Shown in pieces: positions 13,648 to 17,602 of a stretch of DNA of 17,602 nucleotides; positions within the stretch are counted from its first letter, which is position 1; each line of letters opens with the position of its first letter. Both the position numbers and the translations under genes were made by a program. Source of the DNA: TWA4 sp045121095 (GTDB lineage: Bacteria > Bacillota > Clostridia > Lachnospirales > Lachnospiraceae); contig JBGVFN010000082.1 in NCBI GenBank assembly GCA_045121095.1, positions 1 to 17,602 of the forward strand. Reading direction: 5' to 3'. The notes beneath the pieces were generated by a model. That model was not told where the DNA came from. It saw only the letters and a list, made by a program, of their open reading frames with translations, and made no database searches.

Positions 13648-14433
13648 TTATTCCTCAAAATATCTCTGCAGGAACTGTCTGGTACGTTCTTCCTGCGGAT
13701 TTTCAAATACCTGCTGAGGTGTGCCATATTCGGCGGCCACACCTTTATCCAGGAACAGAACTTTGTCCGATACATCTCTGGCAAATTTCATTTCATGGGT
13801 TACAATCACCATAGTGGTATTTTTATCAGCCAGACCGCGGATTACTTTTAGTACTTCTCCGGTCAGTTCCGGGTCCAGAGCAGATGTGGGTTCATCAAAG
13901 CACAGAATATCCGGACTCAGCATCAGAGCTCTGGCAATGGCCACACGCTGCTGCTGTCCGCCGGACAGCTGGTGAGGATAATAATCTTTTCTTTTACCCA
14001 GACCCACACTTTCCAGCACAGCTGCGCCTTCCTGCTGAATTTCGTCCAGAATCCGTTTTTTATTGGATTTATAATCCGGACGTTCCTTTGCAAGAAGCTC
14101 TTTTGCAAGCGTTACATTTTTCAGTGCAGTATACTGGGGAAACAGGTTAAATGACTGAAATACCAGACCAAAGTGCAGTCTGCGGTCACGAATTTCCCTG
14201 TCTGACAGGGTTTTATGATCCGCTGCATTAAAAACAACATTTCCATTTACCAGAATCTGACCCGCGGTGGGTGTTTCCAGAAAGTTCAGACACCGCAGCA
14301 AAGTGGTTTTACCGCTGCCGGATGCACCGATCATAGCCAGTGTCTCCCCTTTTTCCAGAGAAAAATCGATTCCTTTTAATACTTTTACATTATCAAATTC
14401 TTTTTTCAGACCTTTTACTTCCAGAATAGACAT
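13648..14433 (-). CDS. Polar amino acid ABC importer ATPase, GlnQ type
   Basis: The ATPase (261 aa) of an amino-acid (PAAT-family) importer. Walker A is GASGSGKTT (36-44), the signature LSGGQ (156-160), Walker B ILCFDE (176-181) followed by PTSALDPE, and the switch His is His213. The FGLVFQSFNLFP Q-loop segment is characteristic of GlnQ/HisP. A somewhat longer helical region (about 110-140, KERPDYKSNKK) than usual is present. GGAGG precedes ATG 14433, and the gap to the permease gene is 12 nt. It is the last gene of the operon; I find no clear terminator for it on the minus strand, only the opposing one at 13533-13567. Confidence 0.95.
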   Translation of the reverse strand: MSILEVKGLKKEFDNVKVLKGIDFSLEKGETLAMIGASGSGKTTLLRCLNFLETPTAGQILVNGNVVFNAADHKTLSDREIRDRRLHFGLVFQSFNLFPQYTALKNVTLAKELLAKERPDYKSNKKRILDEIQQEGAAVLESVGLGKRKDYYPHQLSGGQQQRVAIARALMLSPDILCFDEPTSALDPELTGEVLKVIRGLADKNTTMVIVTHEMKFARDVSDKVLFLDKGVAAEYGTPQQVFENPQEERTRQFLQRYFEE

Positions 14434-14445
14434 GAAACACCCTCC

Positions 14446-15093
14446 TTATGATCTATAGTAATCCAGTTTCTTTTCCAGCCAGCCAAAGAACAGCGTCAGA
14501 ATGCCGTTAAATGCCAGGAAGAACAGTGCGGATGAGAACAGCGGCCAGATAAGACCCTGTTTGGTAAATGTATCTGCTTTCATAAGGATTTCCATTACAC
14601 CAATGATACGGGCAAGGGAAGTATCTTTTGCAAGGGTAATGACTTCATTGCCCATGGCGGGTACGATCTGCTTGATTACCTGCATCAATATAACTTTAAA
14701 GAAAATCTGAATTTTGGTCATACCCAGAACCTGACCAGCTTCATACTGGCCTTTGGGAATACTGTCAATACCGCCTCTGTATATTTCTGAGAAATAAGCA
14801 GCATAATTGATTACAAACGCAATGATCGCTGCTGTCATACGGTTGCTCATGCGAATTCCAAACAGCAGACCCGGCGCATATAATACGACCATCAGCTGCA
14901 TCATCAGCGGTGTTCCACGAATAATCCACACAAATGTCCTGGTCAGCCAGCGCAGGGGTGTAAAACGGGACATGGATCCCAGGGCAATAACCAGTCCAAG
15001 GGGGATTGCCAGCAGCAGCGTATAGCAAAACAGCTGTATGTTTACAAGAAAGCTTTCAGAAAGAGCCGTAATAGGTCCTGATATATCTGACAT
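14446..15093 (-). CDS. Polar amino acid ABC importer permease, GlnP/HisM type
   Basis: A 215-residue membrane subunit with about five helices. LVNIQLFCYTLLLAIPLGLVIAL is the N-terminal His/Glu/Gln/Arg-permease signature. IRGTPLMMQL is diagnostic of the family, and the EAA loop YRGGIDSIPKGQYEAGQVLG contacts the ATPase. The start is set at ATG 15093, with AAAGGAG at 15101-15107, 7 nt upstream. A longer in-frame reading from 15132 adds 13 residues (MHFQIPNC...) that read through the ribosome binding site. A single permease implies a homodimeric channel. Confidence 0.93.
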   Translation of the reverse strand: MSDISGPITALSESFLVNIQLFCYTLLLAIPLGLVIALGSMSRFTPLRWLTRTFVWIIRGTPLMMQLMVVLYAPGLLFGIRMSNRMTAAIIAFVINYAAYFSEIYRGGIDSIPKGQYEAGQVLGMTKIQIFFKVILMQVIKQIVPAMGNEVITLAKDTSLARIIGVMEILMKADTFTKQGLIWPLFSSALFFLAFNGILTLFFGWLEKKLDYYRS

Positions 15094-15164
15094 AAAAAAT
15101 CTCCTTTCGCAATTGGGAATCTGAAAATGCATTATTGCTCTTTATTATAACGAGACAAACGGGC

Positions 15165-15183
15165 CTCCATATCAAATATGGAG
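15165..15183 (-). promoter_or_regulatory. Intercistronic hairpin after the amino-acid binding-protein gene
   Basis: CTCCATAT (15165-15172) pairs with ATATGGAG (15176-15183) around CAA, with further G-C pairing outside. The 138-bp gap between binding protein and permease is otherwise empty. No T-run follows, so it probably protects the upstream mRNA or partly terminates. Confidence 0.6.
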
Positions 15184-15231
15184 ACCCAGGAGAGACAAAA
15201 GAGTCTGTTTCTTAATGATTATGTTTTTTGA

Positions 15232-16125
15232 TTATTTCTGGATCAGCATTTCGCCTAAACCGTATTTTGCAGCGATTTCTTCTACAACGCCTTCTGCATA
15301 CAGTTCGTTGATTGCTTCATTGACTTTATCTACTGTATCACTGCCTTTACGGAATGCAATACCGTATTCCTGCTTACCAAAGTTATTATCCAGATTTACA
15401 ACCAGATCTTCGTAGTCAGTGCCTTCACCAACCATAGCCAGTGCGCATACGCTGTCAACAACTGCCAGATCAGCAGTTCCTGCTTTTACTTCCATCAGAG
15501 CTTTTGCCATGGAATCTGCAGGTACATAATTGGAATTTGCAAAGAAATCTTTTGCAGATACTTCTACGGTTTCATCATCTGCGATGGTACCCATCAGTTT
15601 ACCTTCACCAGTGGAACCCTGTTCTGCAATAACAGTCAGACCGGAAACATCTTTCAGGATTTCTTCTGCGCGGTCTGCTTTCATAACGATAGCCTGTGTA
15701 TTGTTCAGATAAGGTTCGCTGATTGCCATGTTCTGCTTACGTTCTTCTGTAATACACATACCGTTCCAGATACAGTCAATGTTCTTGGAATTTAATTCGA
15801 TTTCCTTGGAATCCCAGTTGATTACAACGAACTCTGCTTCCACACCCAGTTTTTCACAAACTGCTGTTGTCAGTTCGGTATCAAAACCGATCAGTTCTTC
15901 AGAATCTGTGTCTTTGTAATAGTTCATGGGAGCAAATAAGGTGATACCGATTACCATCTTACCTTTGCCTTCGATGTAAGCCCAATCTGATTCCGCTGTA
16001 TTATCAGCTGCTGCCTGTGTGTCGTTATTGTTTCCTGTTGTTTCTGTCTTATTGGAACTGCTGCATCCAGTAAAAATACTCAGCACCATTAATACAGAAA
16101 GTAATAATGCACTTAATTTTCTCAT
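15232..16125 (-). CDS. Amino-acid-binding lipoprotein, SBP family 3
   Basis: The extracellular solute-binding protein (297 aa). The lipoprotein signal peptide ends at Cys21 (SIFTGC), followed by a Ser/Asn/Thr-rich linker (about 22-45). The family-3 fold shows MVIGITLFAPMNYY, ELIGFDTELTTAVCEKLGV, DCIWNGMCITEERK, and near the end EYGIAFRKGSD. The ligand is probably a polar amino acid or cystine-like compound but cannot be fixed from sequence alone. Shine-Dalgarno AAAGGAG (16132-16138) is 6 nt from ATG 16125. It is the first gene of the operon, behind the promoter at 16179-16207. Confidence 0.94.
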   Translation of the reverse strand: MRKLSALLLSVLMVLSIFTGCSSSNKTETTGNNNDTQAAADNTAESDWAYIEGKGKMVIGITLFAPMNYYKDTDSEELIGFDTELTTAVCEKLGVEAEFVVINWDSKEIELNSKNIDCIWNGMCITEERKQNMAISEPYLNNTQAIVMKADRAEEILKDVSGLTVIAEQGSTGEGKLMGTIADDETVEVSAKDFFANSNYVPADSMAKALMEVKAGTADLAVVDSVCALAMVGEGTDYEDLVVNLDNNFGKQEYGIAFRKGSDTVDKVNEAINELYAEGVVEEIAAKYGLGEMLIQK

Positions 16126-16178
16126 AAATTTCTCCTTTTACGCTTTTTCACGTTGTCATTTTAGTGTAGTACAGTGGT

Positions 16179-16207
16179 ATTATAAACTACCAGATAAAAA
16201 AGCGCAA
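16179..16207 (-). promoter_or_regulatory. Sigma-A promoter of the amino-acid ABC operon
   Basis: Read on the minus strand: TTGCGC (16207-16202), 17-bp spacer, consensus TATAAT (16184-16179). It lies about 55 nt upstream of the binding-protein start. Confidence 0.8.
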
Positions 16208-16342
16208 GTACATATGCCGATTTTTTTCATTTTTTTCACTCTTTTGCTGAATAATTATGTTATACTGGACGGAGTACTGCTTCCTGTTGACAGAGGTCAC
16301 AATACTTATAACTTAATATAATGTGTTATAGTATATTTTACT

Positions 16343-16402
16343 ATAATATATTGCACCATAATATATTGCACCATAATATATTACACGATAATATCATGCT
16401 AT
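16343..16402. repeat. 15-bp AT-rich tandem repeat upstream of the sortase gene
   Basis: ATAATATATTGCACC at 16343-16357 and 16358-16372, then ATAATATATTACACG at 16373-16387 and a diverged partial copy to 16402. The gene-free stretch 16126-16476 holds this repeat, the operon promoter at 16179-16207, and AT-rich sequence in which I find no confident sortase promoter. Confidence 0.85.
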
Positions 16403-16476
16403 GACAATATAATACTCCACTGTACCGTGTTACGGCCCTGTCACTGGAAATCTCTCTCAGAAAGGAGCCCTCTACC

Positions 16477-17277
16477 GTGAAAAAACCCAATCCCTTCACG
16501 AAATTCCTGCAGATGCTGCTGCTTCTTATTTGCATAGTGGTCTTCTGCTTCAGTGCCTGGCAGCTGTTTCAAATCTGGAAAGAATACCAGACCGGCAATG
16601 AGATATACGATGATTTAAAAAACCAGGTTACCGTTACAGATTCTCAATCGGATCCTACCGACCAGAATAACTCTGAAGCTCAGGATGATTCTGCTTTTTA
16701 TATTCCTGAAATCCTGGTAAATATGGATTCTCTGCTTGCCATCAATGAAGATGCCATCGGATGGATCCAGATTCCTGAAACCAATATTGATTACCCTGTT
16801 CTGCAGGGAAAAGATAACAATCAGTATCTGCGCACTACCATCACCGGTGAATATAACAAAGCCGGCTGCATTTTTGCAGACAGCCGTTCCGATCAGCCTT
16901 TTGAAGCGGCCGCTACCATTTTGTACGGACATAATCTTTTAAATGGAAAGATGTTTTCCAATCTTATGAAATATGAGGAAAAGTCTTTCTGGGAAGAACA
17001 TCCTTATGTTCTGATACAGAGCAAAAACCAGGATAAGGTTCTGGTATATGAAATTTACTCCTGCTACCGTACCTCCAGCAATGACACCACCTATACCTTT
17101 GGGCTGGAGACAGAAACCGACTCCTATGAAGACTATCTGAATTACACCAGGAATCAGGCCCTTTATGATACAGGAATCATCCCCAAAAGCACTGACCGGA
17201 TTCTCACCCTGTCCACCTGTACCAATCAGGAAGATACCGAACGCTTTGTAGTACAGGCCCGTCTGATGACGGAATAA
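16477..17277 (+). CDS. Class B sortase
   Basis: A membrane-anchored cysteine transpeptidase (266 aa) that attaches sorting-signal proteins to the cell wall or assembles surface structures. An uncleaved N-terminal anchor helix (about residues 10-33) is followed by a linker and the sortase barrel. The catalytic triad is visible: His152 (LYGHNL), Cys248 (TLSTCTN) and Arg256 (ERFVVQARL). IGWIQIPETNIDYPVLQG and DSRSDQPF also match SrtB-type enzymes. The start is GTG 16477, with AAAGGAG at 16461-16467, 9 nt upstream. No LPxTG/NPxTN-type substrate gene is visible in the window, so its target is unknown. It is monocistronic with a strong terminator. Confidence 0.93.
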   Translation: MKKPNPFTKFLQMLLLLICIVVFCFSAWQLFQIWKEYQTGNEIYDDLKNQVTVTDSQSDPTDQNNSEAQDDSAFYIPEILVNMDSLLAINEDAIGWIQIPETNIDYPVLQGKDNNQYLRTTITGEYNKAGCIFADSRSDQPFEAAATILYGHNLLNGKMFSNLMKYEEKSFWEEHPYVLIQSKNQDKVLVYEIYSCYRTSSNDTTYTFGLETETDSYEDYLNYTRNQALYDTGIIPKSTDRILTLSTCTNQEDTERFVVQARLMTE

Positions 17278-17295
17278 TTCTACAATGAGATCTGC

Positions 17296-17356
17296 ATTGC
17301 CATAAAATCTTTCTTTTCACTCACTTCCCACCGAAAGATTTTATGGCAATTTTTTA
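17296..17356 (+). terminator. Very strong terminator after the sortase gene
   Basis: The 18-nt arm at 17296-17313 (ATTGCCATAAAATCTTTC) is perfectly complementary to 17333-17350, followed by a T-run ending at 17356. Confidence 0.92.
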
Positions 17357-17523
17357 TCATTTTATCCAACCTCACTTTGTTGCAAATCTACATTTTCCTC
17401 ACTTTTTCATCGGGTGTTGGATGTATTTTCCATACAATCTTGTTATTATTTTAACATATACCACTGTATAAAACATATTTTTTTCACTATTTTACTGATT
17501 TTTTGTTTTTTCCAGTTTTTATA

Positions 17524-17552
17524 TTGACAATTAATTAACGATGTTTTATCCT
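17524..17552 (+). promoter_or_regulatory. Promoter for a gene beyond the right edge
   Basis: TTGACA (17524-17529), 17-bp spacer, TATCCT (17547-17552). AAGGAGGGA, a full Shine-Dalgarno sequence, ends at the last base of the window, so a start codon is expected a few bases outside. The rest of 17357-17602 shows no other recognisable feature. Confidence 0.6.
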
Positions 17553-17602
17553 AAGGGTGTTCGCGAGCAACAAAATAATTCCTGCAATACTTTAAGGAGG
17601 GA

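Noticed and set aside
15094..15132. Longer start for the amino-acid permease
   Set aside because: The extra residues would be encoded through the AAAGGAG that serves ATG 15093.
16287..16322. Sortase promoter TTGACA (16287) with TATAAT (16317)
   Set aside because: The spacing is 24 bp, too long for a sigma-A promoter; other -10 choices fit poorly.

Overview
The window looks like chromosomal DNA of a spore-forming gut Firmicute of the Lachnospiraceae/Clostridia type (Blautia- or Ruminococcus-like). This is inferred from moderate-to-low GC, AAGGAGG-type ribosome binding sites on most genes, a spoIIID sporulation regulator, a class B sortase, a GH2 glycosidase with a Lachnospiraceae-style C-terminal tail, and lipoprotein-based ABC importers. 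Species is not determined.

Left part (1-3520). The first 36 codons of an IS200/IS605-family TnpA transposase run off the left edge on the minus strand. The probable terminal hairpin of that element ends directly at the N-terminus of a large GH2 glycoside hydrolase (206-2794, +). The hydrolase has no ATG or ribosome binding site of its own, so the insertion seems to have removed its native start. A five-copy, 51-bp tandem repeat array made of inverted GGCCC/GGGCC arms follows. Then comes a small two-helix membrane protein (3146-3514, -), whose upstream region has three direct repeats spaced 22 and 11 bp.

Central part (3750-10406). A five-gene minus-strand operon encodes a peptide/nickel-type ABC importer: lipoprotein with a His-rich tail, two permeases, two ATPases. 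A LysR-type regulator gene lies just upstream on the same strand. The transporter promoter, the LysR promoter and a third promoter firing the other way each carry the motif TA-N-CCCCCC-N4-GGCTTG, whose last three bases are the first three of the -35 box. In all three a -10-like hexamer follows 17 bp after the -35. The third promoter leads into about 160 bp with no evident ORF, closed by a strong hairpin terminator: a candidate small RNA. This apparent local regulon is the most interesting item in the window.

Right part (10487-17602). spoIIID (probable TTG start, sigma-E-like promoter) is convergent with an iron-type polyol/alcohol dehydrogenase gene. A class I aminotransferase with an unusual Asn/Ser/His/Thr-rich insertion comes next. 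Then an amino-acid ABC importer operon lies on the minus strand (lipoprotein, permease, ATPase, with a good sigma-A promoter), followed by a class B sortase (+) with a very strong terminator. The window ends on a promoter and a Shine-Dalgarno sequence for a gene just beyond the edge. In-frame low-complexity expansions occur in both the GH2 and the aminotransferase genes, and short tandem arrays occur in two intergenic regions, suggesting slippage-prone DNA.
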